Shown piece by piece: positions 24,527-33,452 of a stretch of DNA of 64,000 nt. The DNA comes from Lycorma delicatula (Eukaryota; Arthropoda; Insecta; Hemiptera; Fulgoridae): the NCBI RefSeq assembly GCF_047948215.1, contig NC_134455.1, forward strand, positions 292,665,647-292,729,646. Direction: 5' to 3'. Within the stretch, counting starts at the first letter, position 1. Every line of letters begins with the position of its first letter. Made by a program: the position numbers and the translations under genes. Below the pieces are notes generated by a model. That model made no database searches. It saw nothing but the letters and a program-made list of their open reading frames with translations, and was not told the origin of the DNA.

Positions 24527-25728
24527 TCACCATCCTAGTTCCACCGATCTAAAGAACACTGCATGTTTTTTGGTTCTGCGTAGGAAACGTATAACATCAA
24601 TTAACGAAACATTCATTCTCACCGGACGACGATTGGTATTGCACAATTCATGGTAATATTGTGTCACACCCTGATCGATAGACGGTATCATGAGTTTCGT
24701 GCTTGTGTCTTTAAAGACAACAGCCCTTTTTACATTTCCAACCCACAGCGGAATATCCACAACCATTGAGTGATCGCGTTGTGGTACCTTTGTCAAGTAC
24801 CGTGTGGAAAGTCGTCTGATCGGATGACGGTCACCTTCCGAATGTAAATGCAACAGATAGCTATTCAACAACCAAAATTTGTCCGGTTTCGCTCCTGAAT
24901 ATTCGCACCACTTTGGCAGCAGATCTTCGTTTTGGATTTCAAACAGTTCGAGTCGTTCGTTGTACCTCAATCCGAACGAATCGGCGTATAATCGCAACGT
25001 AGGTAGCGCTTTTTTTAACTCGCCAGAAAAGAGCGCCTGCGTCCTGTTGTTCACGATGTCGGACGGTAATCCTCCTCGTCTTATCGGTAATGTTTCCGGT
25101 ACGTCGTCGGTAAATTGTACTCCGTAAGCCGAGTCCACAAAACATTTTCTACCGTATGATAACGCTAAGCGGTACAACGTTTTTGGCGACCTGATCGGAA
25201 TAGTTCGTTCCGTGATCACTATACAGCATCTCGCTCTTTCTAGACGACTACGTATTCCAACATGTGCATGTAAACGTTTGTGTAGTCCATAGATGCATGA
25301 CGGTTTCGAAGTTCCAATAAAGGCTTTTTGTACACGAGCGGAGAGGGTCTAAATCTTGAAATAAAGTTCCATCCGTGTTGAATTGTGGTGTTGAACATGT
25401 TTTTATCGTATATCACCAGTTCGATTGGCATCTCGTATTTGTCACATTCTTCTAAAAATTTTAACCATATACGCTTATTGAAAATCTTACCGTCGCTAGT
25501 AATCATCAACAGAACGACCAACGGATAGTCACGATTCATTCTTTTTACATGTCGCCAGCATCGTCGGTCTTTATTTTCACAGTAGTTCACTTTACGACAG
25601 ACGTAGTTACTGCAAAACTTCTGACGGTCGCTAAAATATTTCGAACACAAGTTGTTTTGCGGTTTATGTCTAAAACGTATGGCGTTAGCGTACGGTGTTC
25701 CGTCATCGTAGGTGTGTATGCTTGCCAT
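24527..25728 (-). pseudogene. Probable GT14-like (core-2/I-branching or DUF266 type) glycosyltransferase, one frameshift
   Basis: Two minus-strand open frames (25728-25240 and 25219-24527) join through one frameshift near 25243: text after the first frame's stop, in the other frame, runs RLERARCCIVITERTIPIRS without a gap. The first part has PLVVLLMITSDGKIFNKRIW and CDKYEMPIELVIYD, as at the start of GT14-like domains (hydrophobic strand, ...W..F.....  Y.IYVH). VITERTIPIRSPKTLY followed by KCFVDSAYG matches the LS....IPL.....Y..L....SFV.SY block. Then KPDKFWLLNSYLL, HPIRRLSTRY and a Cys-poor C-terminus ending FFRSVELGW. About 400 residues. Such enzymes add sugars to glycans; in a virus-like element this might decorate virions. 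The family call rests on short motifs, so moderate confidence; the alternative is an unknown Polinton gene. Gene order: between ATPase (12 bp) and coiled-coil gene (35 bp). Confidence 0.55.
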
Positions 25729-25740
25729 TGTTACCGACTA

Positions 25741-26449
25741 TCAACTGATCTCTTTTACAAAAACATCGAAGCCTACTCTATATTGTCCACCATCGATATC
25801 GCTCTCCTTATCCACAACCAAAAATCCATGAGGTTTTCTCCATGCAACACCACACAGACTTTTAAACCGATCGAATTTCATATCGGTATTTACATGATCT
25901 TGATATATGTGACGTAAGTTGAGATCGTCTTGTTTGAATATAAGAAGGAGATTTGCGTTGTCCCCGTACAAGGTGCTTCCCGGCACTGGAATATGTCTGA
26001 GTCAAATAAAAGCTATCGATGTTGTTGTGTCGTCCCATCGCAAAGTACTTGCGAATATTATGTTGCTTTTCGCAACCTACATCGTCGAAAATCATTATCG
26101 AGTTCGGTTCCGCTTCGTCGGGTGCCATCACATGATCGTTTTCTGAGTATGCAAAAAAGCCGATCTCCGGGACACCAGTCATGACTTGATCTAGAAACTT
26201 ATATTTCGGTTGGTACGGCGATTTAGAAAACACGTAAATATTTCTGAATCGTAAACCGTCCGGTGAGAACAGCAAGTTGAATATGACATTTGTTTTTCCG
26301 CAATTAGACGGTCCGCAGATAATACATCTGATTGTATTCGGTAGAAGAGGTCCATGACGAGTCCTTTTTCCCTCTCCACACCCGGCTCCTGTATATTCGT
26401 CGAAGTTTTCTAGCGTAATATTACCGACCTGTTGACGTTCCAACTTCAT
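25741..26449 (-). pseudogene. Polinton DNA-packaging ATPase (FtsK/HerA, A32-like), one frameshift
   Basis: The start is best placed at ATG 26449 (MKLERQQVG); the open frame reaches a GTG at 26470 that overlaps the integrase stop. Walker A GPSNCGKTNVIF lies near 26310, Walker B NSIMIFDDVGCEKQ near 26090, and the sensor YLTQTYS near 26005. A frameshift at about 25985-26000, just after TYS, moves the rest to another frame, where DNANLLLIFKQDDLNLRHIY, DHVNTDMKFDRF and GFLVVDKESDIDGGQYRVGF complete the family's C-terminus. The enzyme pumps genomes into capsids in Polinton-like and other double-jelly-roll viruses. Full-length apart from the frameshift (about 235 residues). Confidence 0.92.
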
Positions 26450-26469
26450 GTTTATGACTGATCGATTCA

Positions 26470-27414
26470 CTACACCAAATCCACCTTATGTATCAAACTG
26501 TTGTGTTTTCCATCGAACCCTTTCCACTTTACAAATAGCCTATCGCCTTTTCTTCGTAAGACTTTCTCGACTAAATACACATTATTTGTAACGTTAGTTT
26601 TAGTGAGCTCTTCAGCGTAAAATTTACCGCTCACCACCTCACCTTGAACATCGATCAACGTGTAAGTACACGGACGCGTATTATCATGTACCTTATGTAC
26701 GATAAATATTTCATTCGTCCAATTCGGTAGATATCCTATGGCAAATGTCTTTTTAAATTTGCTTATACGCACTCAATCGCCGACATTGTATTTCGGTAAA
26801 GTAGGTTTTTTATAGAGTACCGTATTTAACCGCTGTAAAACAGCGGCTTGATTTCGCTTATTTACATCTTTCGGTTTCATTCCGATAGTGCGGTGACTGG
26901 TGTTGTATTTTGCGATCAATTTCGGTAGTAATTCTAACCACCTGTAGGTTCCTTGTTCGGTAAATTTTCTTCACATCATCGTTTTCAGTGTTCGATTAAA
27001 TCGTTCGACTATCGACGCTTTTTTATCCGAATGTGTGGAATAGTGATTTATATTGTACGACTGTAATAGTCGTTTACCGACGGATTGTAGAACTCTTTAC
27101 CCAAATCGGTTCTTCAAACCGATTTGGGTAAAAAATCGGTGTTTAATCTTGTGTTTATCCAATATGGGTTTGAAAGCTTTAGCGATCTCCGTACCGGTTT
27201 TGGTATTAATCAGTACGGCAAATGCTAGTTTAGAAAAACAATTTATCATCGTCAGTATGTAACGATAACCTTTGTTCGATTTAGCATACGGTATCATCTC
27301 AACAAGGTCAGCTTGATATAGGTCTGAAATACCTTTAAGTTCAACGCGTCTTGTGGGGTAGTTTCGACGCGCCTGTCGATGGAGCTCTTTAGCTATTGAC
27401 GCCTTGACGTTCAT
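26470..27414 (-). pseudogene. Polinton integrase (RVE fold) with C-terminal chromodomain, broken
   Basis: Start ATG 27414. ELHRQARRNYPTRRVELKGI leads into DLYQADLVEM with the first catalytic Asp (27310), then YRYILTMINCFSKLAFAV. The second catalytic region is disrupted by a quasi-palindromic insertion at 27100-27131 and a frameshift; further on, SDKKASIVERFNRTLK (near 27010) keeps the catalytic Glu in VER, followed by a stop (MM-TGA, near 26973) and YNTSHRTIGMKP. The last 100 residues (26772-26470) have the SH3-like part FAIGYLPNWTNEIFIVHKV and a chromodomain YLVEKVLRRKGDRLFVKWKG. Integrases of Polintons insert the element into chromatin; the chromodomain may guide target choice. At least two frameshifts and a stop make it inactive. 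Confidence 0.9.
27100..27131. repeat. Quasi-palindromic insertion in the integrase gene
   Basis: ACCCAAATCGGT and ACCGATTTGGGT flank a 7-base spacer. One arm belongs to the integrase second catalytic region; the other looks like a templated inverted copy of it. Confidence 0.8.
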
Positions 27415-27559
27415 TGTTGTATTGACCGTATTTCGTGTGTGTGTTTAGATAGGAATAGGAAGAAAAAAATGATCTTTATTTCTTTTTTTTAACAGCCTCA
27501 CCACTCTTATATCCCGGCCTTGGCACCGGCCGTATCGATAACAATGACAAATCATTAAT

Positions 27560-27581
27560 CGATCTGCACATGTGCAGATCG
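27560..27581. repeat. 22-bp perfect palindrome
   Basis: CGATCTGCAC followed by its perfect complement centred on ATGT; with one mismatch the symmetry extends to about 30 bp. It sits between the BIR gene and the integrase gene, both transcribed leftward, so it could act as a terminator-like hairpin or operator, or be a mutational palindrome. Confidence 0.85.
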
Positions 27582-27680
27582 GTTAAAGATTTAATGTGTG
27601 ATCGATTCGAGGGGTTTAGGGAGGCCCTGAAAAGGGCCGTTTTACATAAATGGTCGTTTTTACGTTTTAGAAAGTTAACA

Positions 27681-27941
27681 TTAAAACGGACAAGATGGCA
27701 TACGCCGTGTATGTTCCACATACGGATTGTCTGTCTCGTCCCATTTAAACAACCGTATTCGACAATAGTCACATCTGACCATATCGTCGATACCTTCGTA
27801 CCTGAATCCATGCATAGCTAGGATCAGGGGGGAAAGTAATGGTTTGTCAATATGTGGTCATAACGGCGTATAAATCTTTTTGTTACCGTTTCTAGTAACT
27901 CTATAAAACGTATGCACTGTATCATAAAAAGAACGATCCAT
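27681..27941 (-). pseudogene. Single-BIR inhibitor-of-apoptosis-type protein (one in-frame stop)
   Basis: From ATG 27941 (MDRSFYDTVHTFYRV) one frame runs 86 codons with a single TGA at codon 28 (27860-27858). The second half is a BIR domain: ILAMHGFRYEGIDDMVRC then CDYC...W...D.P..EH..R.PSC, giving exactly C-x2-C-x16-H-x6-C (Cys57, Cys60, His77, Cys84), the zinc ligands of BIR domains, plus the conserved Gly-Phe, Trp and Asp-Pro. The frame stops two residues after the last Cys. BIR proteins bind caspases or IAP antagonists; in insect viruses they block apoptosis. No RING is attached; a RING gene lies 0.7 kb away on the other strand. An upstream TATA-like TTTTATATTAA sits near 28010 on this strand. 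Confidence 0.85.
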
Positions 27942-28339
27942 TATGGTTGAGAGTTAACGCAAGAATGAATAAAGTTTCGAATATTATTTTTTATCTCTTA
28001 AAAAAATTAATATAAAAATTTCCTTGTTTTATTTTGCAATTGAATTTATTTGAATGCAAGTTCCGAAAATAGAATTTACACAAAGAGTCGACTTTATAAC
28101 CGCGATTAATATATCGTATGCAATTTATTTTATTTTCCAATTATTTTTATCTGAATGCAACTTCCGCTGATAAGTTATATAAAATTTAATTTATTTAATA
28201 ATTATTTCTTTAAATTTAATTTATTTTTATAATTTTATTTATTATGTGCAATAATTATTTCTTTATTATGAAATGCATTACGTCTCTCTCTGTCTTGATG
28301 ATAATAATTATATTTATTTGTTATAAGTAGTTTTATCAA

Positions 28340-28600
28340 AACCGCATAGTTGTTATAGCTCACACTGCAGTTAAAATTGTATTTTAATAAAATTAATTGG
28401 TAACCGCGTACTTGTTATCGCTAACACTGCAATTAAAAACAGTACATAAACTAAATTGATAAAATTGCAGTTTACTTAATATTTCTTTTTTGTATAAAAT
28501 TAATTGGTAACCGCGTACTTGTTATCGCTGACACTGCAATTAAAAACAGTACATAAACTAAATTGATAAGATTGCAGTTTACTTAATATTTCTTTTTGTA
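28340..28600. repeat. 107-bp tandem repeat, about 2.4 copies, between BIR and RING genes
   Basis: The block AATTAATTGGTAACCGCGTACTTGTTATCGCT..CACTGCAATTAAAAACAGTACATAAAC begins at 28391 and again at 28498 with very few differences; a more diverged partial copy precedes at about 28341-28385. Each unit has an inner inverted repeat ACTGCAATT..AATTGCAGT. It lies in the divergent promoter region of the two genes and could hold regulatory sites. Confidence 0.85.
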
Positions 28601-28608
28601 TATATATA

Positions 28609-28646
28609 AGTATCATTCTGCATTCAACGTTTCAAATGTCATCATT
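28609..28646 (+). promoter_or_regulatory. TATA box and initiator of the RING gene
   Basis: TATATATATAAG at about 28609-28620 is followed 25-30 bases downstream by TCATT (28642), a plausible arthropod initiator. This would place transcription start after the first ATG (28636) and favour the ATG at 28669. Confidence 0.5.
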
Positions 28647-28668
28647 ACGTATTGAGCAAGTATTCACA

Positions 28669-29452
28669 ATGACATATTATACAGTTCAACACGAAATTGA
28701 TGAATTAATGATCGCTTTTCGGGACCTAATGGAGACAAAAGAATCGCATACTCAAAAATATGTAGGACCACTCCGAGGTCAAACATGCGGCGACTGATTT
28801 ATCAAATACTATATTGAGGGCAAGAAGACGGGCAATGCTTTTAGCCGCTCGTTTCGATGCACCGCCTCCACCATCATCACCATCTAACCATTATCAACAG
28901 GAGGATGCAGAATCCGACGGGTCCGCGACCGATTTTAATCCCAACACCGTCAACGATGACAACAACAACAACAATGATGATCAACCACCGTCATCGCAAT
29001 TACCGGATAACGAATTACACATTATTCAGGAAATTTTCGATGATGAAAGTGATAACAATGAACATAGTAGTACCAATCACCGTGTTCAACGCGGTTATCA
29101 ATGTCGTTGTCGACGTATTCGGGTATGTCGTCGTCCGGAGGTCACAGACGTGGATAGTAGTTCAACACCACGACCACGACGACCTCATTAAAGTACTCTA
29201 AATAGAGTTCTGCAACAGGTCGTCAACGCTAATTCAAGCCAGTCGGATGAGGTCGATGATGGCAACCCGACAACCGACAGATGTCTGATCTGTTTAACAG
29301 AATCGGTTACTGTTGAGTTGTCGGGTTGCGGTCATCGATACTGCGAGGACTGTGTAAGAAAATAAGGAAGATATAGCAGGAATTGTCCCGTCTGTCGACA
29401 AGATATGTTGGGATACCATCGGATTAGAGAGGGAGACGACGACAGTAATTGA
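28669..29452 (+). pseudogene. RING-finger (C3HC4) protein in the Polinton, frameshift and two stops
   Basis: From ATG 28669 (MTYYTVQHEIDELMIAFRDL) the frame shifts near 28765 and continues EVKHAATDLSNTILRARRRA, a Pro/Ser-rich and then Asp/Asn-rich acidic linker, and an Arg/Cys-rich stretch (YQCRCRRIRVCRR). A TAA at 29189-29191 and another at 29363-29365 interrupt the same frame. The C-terminus has CLIC-x11-CGHRYCEDC-x10-CPVC, a full C3HC4 RING, ending TGA 29450-29452. RING proteins are E3 ubiquitin ligases. It is on the strand opposite to the other Polinton genes. Baculoviral IAPs carry BIR and RING in one protein; here no BIR is seen in this gene. Alternative start: ATG 28636, same frame. 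Confidence 0.85.
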
Positions 29453-29469
29453 AGTAAGTAATTATAATT

Positions 29470-29700
29470 TTTTTAAAGAAAAGTCATTTATATTATTAGA
29501 TATATACTATATTTCATATTTTGTTTTACATTAAACTTTTTTGAAAAAAAAGTGATTTATATAATTAGATTTATACTTTGTCATATTTTTTATATTTTTA
29601 GATATACACTTTATTTCTTTTTTTTAACATTAAATTTTTTTTGAAAAAAGTGATTTATGTAATTAGATATATACTTTGTTATCTTTTTTTACAAATAATT
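29470..29700. repeat. AT-rich tandem repeats between convergent RING and polB genes
   Basis: Three related units of GAAAAAAGTGATTTATATAATTAGATATATACTTTGTCAT start near 29479, 29541 and 29640. They fill the spacer where the two genes converge. Confidence 0.7.
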
Positions 29701-29753
29701 TTTTTCAGTTAAAATAAAAGAAAGGCAATATATAGCCGCATGATAATATAATA

Positions 29754-32690
29754 TTAAAAATAGTCATGATCGTGGTCTATGTGGTCTTCGGTTCTCTGGC
29801 TTCTTTGTATGTAGTCATGACCACGGGCTATGAGGACATCGTTTTTGATTCTCGGTCTCTTTCGGGAAGTGTTGTCATCGGCGGGTAATTTTCTTTTTTT
29901 TATGCTATAATGACCGTAAGGAATAGTGTCGATTTTGTTTTCTAATATGTAACGTTTGTCGTCATACGGTGAAAGCGATTTCTTAGACTTGTTAATAGAA
30001 AATATATTGTGCAAAGTGCTTATGATTCCGTACGCGCTTGTATACGTTACGGAATCATTAAAAAGACTTTTTATACAGTTCGTGTCTAAGATCCTTTGCA
30101 ATGGATACTCTAGGAATACCCTTTGCAACGTTCTTCTCCTTGTCGAAATCGAGAATGCTATACATCTTAGCACGAAGTCCGACAAATTCACGAATAGCTT
30201 TTCCATTCATCTCGTCTTTGAATTTACCAAGTCGTTTCTTATTAGTATTACTAAAACATGTGTGATCGCGAGGGTAATCTGAAGTATCGAACCGATCGAT
30301 ATCGTGAAGAATATCGTTGTAAACGTTATCGGTCACGATATGATACATCAGACTGTCCGTATCGGTCATTAGAAGATTTATATTATGACCGTACTTTTCT
30401 ACCATGTAGTCATAGTGGAATTCGTACATGATCATTTTGCTAATGTCCAATACGGTAAATCCGATGTAGATCGGACGATTGAGAAATATCTCCGTTTTCT
30501 TCAGACTTACCCCGACGACATCCTTGTTATAGATGTACCAAGCCTTAACTCTCGGTTTTGCAATCACCTTATCCAATTTACGTTCGTTAGTAACCAGTTG
30601 GAAGTCTATTCTGTTTCGTACATTTTCCAAGGACTTGCCGTACACCACGTGTTTCATCAACTTAAAAAAGTCCTTTTCAAAACTGTTTCGTGCTTGTGCA
30701 CGCTTTTCAGTATTGAAGTCGATGTACGGTTTCAACCAAGGCGATTGGGAGAATTCCAGAACTCTGTGAACGTTTTTCACTTTCAGTCCTAGTCGAGTAT
30801 ACAACTTTAGGTTTCTGTAATGTAAAACGTATTTTTGTTTGTCGTACAATGTTGTCATTAATTTCTTTACGGGACATCTCTTTTGTCCTTCAAATAGGGG
30901 GACAACATATCATCGGTTGGTACTAACCGTTCTGGTGCGAGAGGGTAATCCTTGTGACGATCGTGCAATTCTTGTGGATACTCAAGATCCACTTCCAAGA
31001 TGTAGCCCTTTTCATCACGATCGTCAACGCTGTTAATATCGAGATTGTCAATCTCTTCAGTACTCAACCACCTAAAATTAGCGTGTGGTAAGGGCTCAAC
31101 CATGGCTGTTCCGTAAAGGTTGTTGCAATCGTAATATTGAACCCAGGATGTGGGTTCGGATGGGTCATACTGATCTGGAATGTTTGGATTGTTCGCCTTG
31201 GCGTGTCTGGTTGAAATCATGGCTACACCGCCTCGTGTACCTTTTTCGACAAACAGATGCATATCTATGTCGGTCAACAGTTTTAACATGGCATTCCACG
31301 TGAAATGGGGGATGGAGTAAAAGTGACAGGGGTCAGAACCGTAATATTGCATAGACGTACTTCGGAAATTTTCAAAGACGTCTGCCAACAATAATACGTC
31401 GCTAAGAAGATAAAGATCGTAGTAATCGCCTAACGTATTGCAGTCAAACGTTTCCCACACGTTTTGAGCGTGGACGTAATCATCGTCCGTTATGTTCTCT
31501 CTTCTCAGCGTACTGCAAAATGCCATCTGTGGTGGAAGTTGGGTTTCGAAAAACTTGTTTATATGGGTCATGTACTCGTACGAGTAAACGCCTTTATGGA
31601 TTAAACAATCTCTTTTCTCGGGTAGCGGGTAACAGTTTGTGAGACGTTTAAATACGGCGTCTTTGTCCTGACAATCTTTTACTAGATTTTCCACAAGTTT
31701 TTTGAGCGACGACGAAAGAAATTGTAAAGAGTCCAAGAACCTCAACGGACCGACGGAGAGTGACTGTAATCGCTCGGACGTGTTGGCGATACAGTTTATT
31801 TTTACATCGTCCTTATATTTTCCCAAAGCTTGACCTATATGATGGCTATCGTAACCGCGGAGGTTATGAAAAAATACTGGAATATGCTCGGTGCGCTTAC
31901 AATTTAAATTGCACTCGTTATAACATGCACCGAGAAACCGTCCTGTAGTATGCGAGTGATGACGTACACGGTCATCGGTCAACTCACAATGACAAAGAAA
32001 ACACTCGGTAGCCCTTTAAAATGTTTCAGTGTCTTCGGCAGTCATCACCATCGGTTTTTCGGTGATCATAATTTTGTGCAATCTATCGGCGTGACCGAGC
32101 AATTCATCCAGCATCTTTTCAACGATATTTTCACCATCGGTTCTCATTCGGTAGACTACAGGGCCTTCACAAATCTCCCCTTCCTCGTCGACGATTACAT
32201 AGGCGTAACCGGACGGAAGATGATGGGCTACCTTATCGGTAAAACTATTGTTTGGTTTAGGGGTGACAGTGTCCATCGGATGTACAAATGATTCAAAGTC
32301 TGCATACACCGTATACGGAACGCGTAGTGTGGACGAGTAGTCCTTATACTTCATCACGCATTCCTTTTCTTTAGCGGATCGGGTACTCTTATCCTTTGTG
32401 CACCGTATTTCTTACACTCGATCAAATGTTGGTTTAGGTTTTGTGTAGCGACAAGTGGGTCTGATGAACTGAAACGGTGCAGACAATACGGACAATATTG
32501 ACTGCTACCGCGATGTTTCGTAAGACCTGAAAGGAGGCGAGATAGCCCGTTCATACCAGGTTTGGTATTTATAAGGCAATAATGGAATTTATCTCTTATC
32601 TCCCCTGCAAGCAGAAATAGGTGTATGCAGTGGGTACGATCGCGGTTTTCGGTAACACGCACCGGGTTTTTAAATTTATAAAGTATTTTT
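29754..32690 (-). pseudogene. Polinton protein-primed DNA polymerase B, 5'-truncated and broken
   Basis: In order on the minus strand: a Cys/His finger (YCPYCLHRF..NQHLIEC, ~32500), Exo I YADFES (~32305), a frameshift at ~32357 before it, a lone in-frame TAA at 32018-32016, a second finger (CFLCHC..H), Exo II FFHNLRGYDSHH (~31870), Exo III YYDLYLLSDVLLLADVF (~31430), Pol motif A YYDCNNLYGTAM (~31110), a frameshift at ~30860, motif B VVYGKSLENVRNR (~30635), motif C LLMTDTDSLMYH (~30375), a frameshift near 30075 and the C-terminus FNDSVTYTSAYGIISTLHNI to 29754. All catalytic motifs are recognisable. The family is over 1,000 residues; the N-terminal region before RVTENRDRTH is missing, replaced by AT-rich DNA at about 32690. 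It would replicate the element by protein priming; this copy is dead. Confidence 0.93.
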
Positions 32691-32956
32691 TTTATCGTAT
32701 TTATTTTTTAAAATTTAATTAAATAATTTATTTGATTTGATTGAAGGTTATTTGATAATACCATACTGTCCCATTAGTATTTATTTTTTTAAAATTTATA
32801 TCGTATTCTTTTAATTGTATTTTTTTTAAATTAATTAAAGTAAAACTTACCTTGCTAATTAAGATGAAAATATAATGATCTCTCTCCGATCGATGTATTC
32901 ACTTTCAATAACAGATTGCGAATGATGAAATCACAAATTTTTTCACTTATATATAA
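32691..32956. other. AT-rich DNA at the right Polinton border
   Basis: Almost pure A/T in which the polymerase N-terminus is lost. No terminal inverted repeat matching the left side was seen. Confidence 0.5.
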
Positions 32957-33124
32957 ACACAACTGGATTTAACCGATTACAACAACTCAAGACAATTTGT
33001 GTTAGTGACCCGATAATTATAAAAAAAACATTTTCCTTTTACAGATCCACACACAACCGGATTTAACCGGTTACAACAACTCAAGTCACTTTTGTATTAG
33101 TGACTCGTTAATTATCAAAAAATT
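32957..33124. repeat. 94-bp direct repeat, two copies
   Basis: ACACAACTGGATTTAACCGATTACAACAACTCAAG..TTAGTGACCCGATAATTAT at 32957 recurs as ACACAACCGGATTTAACCGG.. at 33051. Each unit includes a small palindrome (AACCGGTT in the second). Likely Polinton non-coding DNA, similar in style to the repeats at 28340 and 29470. Confidence 0.8.
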
Positions 33125-33129
33125 TCTTT

Positions 33130-33452
33130 ATCGCATCCGCGCTTATTAGAAACGACGATTTATTTCGCACGTACGCACTAACGGCTAGTGCGCATGCGCC
33201 GATTCGAATTCCAACGCTGCGATTGGTCAACCGGACAACTTTAGACCACGTCGGTCCCACAATTCTTCAGTCGAGCGCCGCATCTCGCACGGTAAACACA
33301 TCTGCGTCACTCCGCTGACGCACGCACGCAAACACACGCGGAGCAGACACCGCCGCCACCGCCTCCCGGTGCACGATCCACGACGAGAACCTCTCTCCTT
33401 CGCGGTAACGCCTCCCGACGACATCGCCTGGACGACCAGGAACATCCTCGAG
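33130..33452 (+). promoter_or_regulatory. CpG-rich promoter-like block with possible first exon
   Basis: A CpG-rich island in an AT-rich genome. It contains an NRF1-like palindrome TGCGCATGCGC at 33189-33199 and an inverted CCAAT box (GATTGGTC) at 33221, both typical of TATA-less housekeeping promoters, followed by an ATG-free GC-rich leader ending in CTCGAG|GTACGT, a good splice donor at 33453. This may be the 5' untranslated first exon of a host gene running rightward; no downstream coding exon was recognised in the window. Confidence 0.4.

Larger units (their letters stand above)
22632..32690 (-). mobile_element. Decayed Maverick/Polinton, capsid end missing
   Basis: A 10-kb block, visibly richer in GC and CpG than its surroundings, holds the Polinton core: polymerase B, retroviral-type integrase with chromodomain, A32/FtsK-type ATPase, the conserved Polinton coiled-coil protein and a fiber-like protein, all on the minus strand with tiny spacers, plus BIR, RING and glycosyltransferase-like genes. 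Polintons are usually 15-25 kb with long terminal inverted repeats, capsid genes and a protease; I find none of these here. The left edge touches a LINE gag fragment at about 22630; the right edge is unclear and may extend to about 33124. Confidence 0.9.

Noticed and set aside
25240..25728. Two independent unknown genes (162 and 230 residues) between ATPase and coiled-coil gene
   Set aside because: The downstream frame continues in register across the first gene's stop with conserved-looking text, so one frameshifted gene is more economical.
27476..27811. 111-residue minus-strand ORF as a Polinton gene
   Set aside because: It overlaps the BIR frame, shows no motif, and the BIR signature lies in the other frame; the ORF is a shadow.
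28340..28600. CRISPR-like array
   Set aside because: Repeats are 107 bp, adjacent without unique spacers, and in a eukaryotic setting.
28857..29201. 114-residue plus-strand ORF rich in His/Thr/Met
   Set aside because: It is the +1 shadow of the RING gene's low-complexity linker.
22632..32690. Assembly contamination by a free virus
   Set aside because: Widespread frameshifts and stops, loss of both ends and a direct join to a LINE fragment argue for an old integrated copy.
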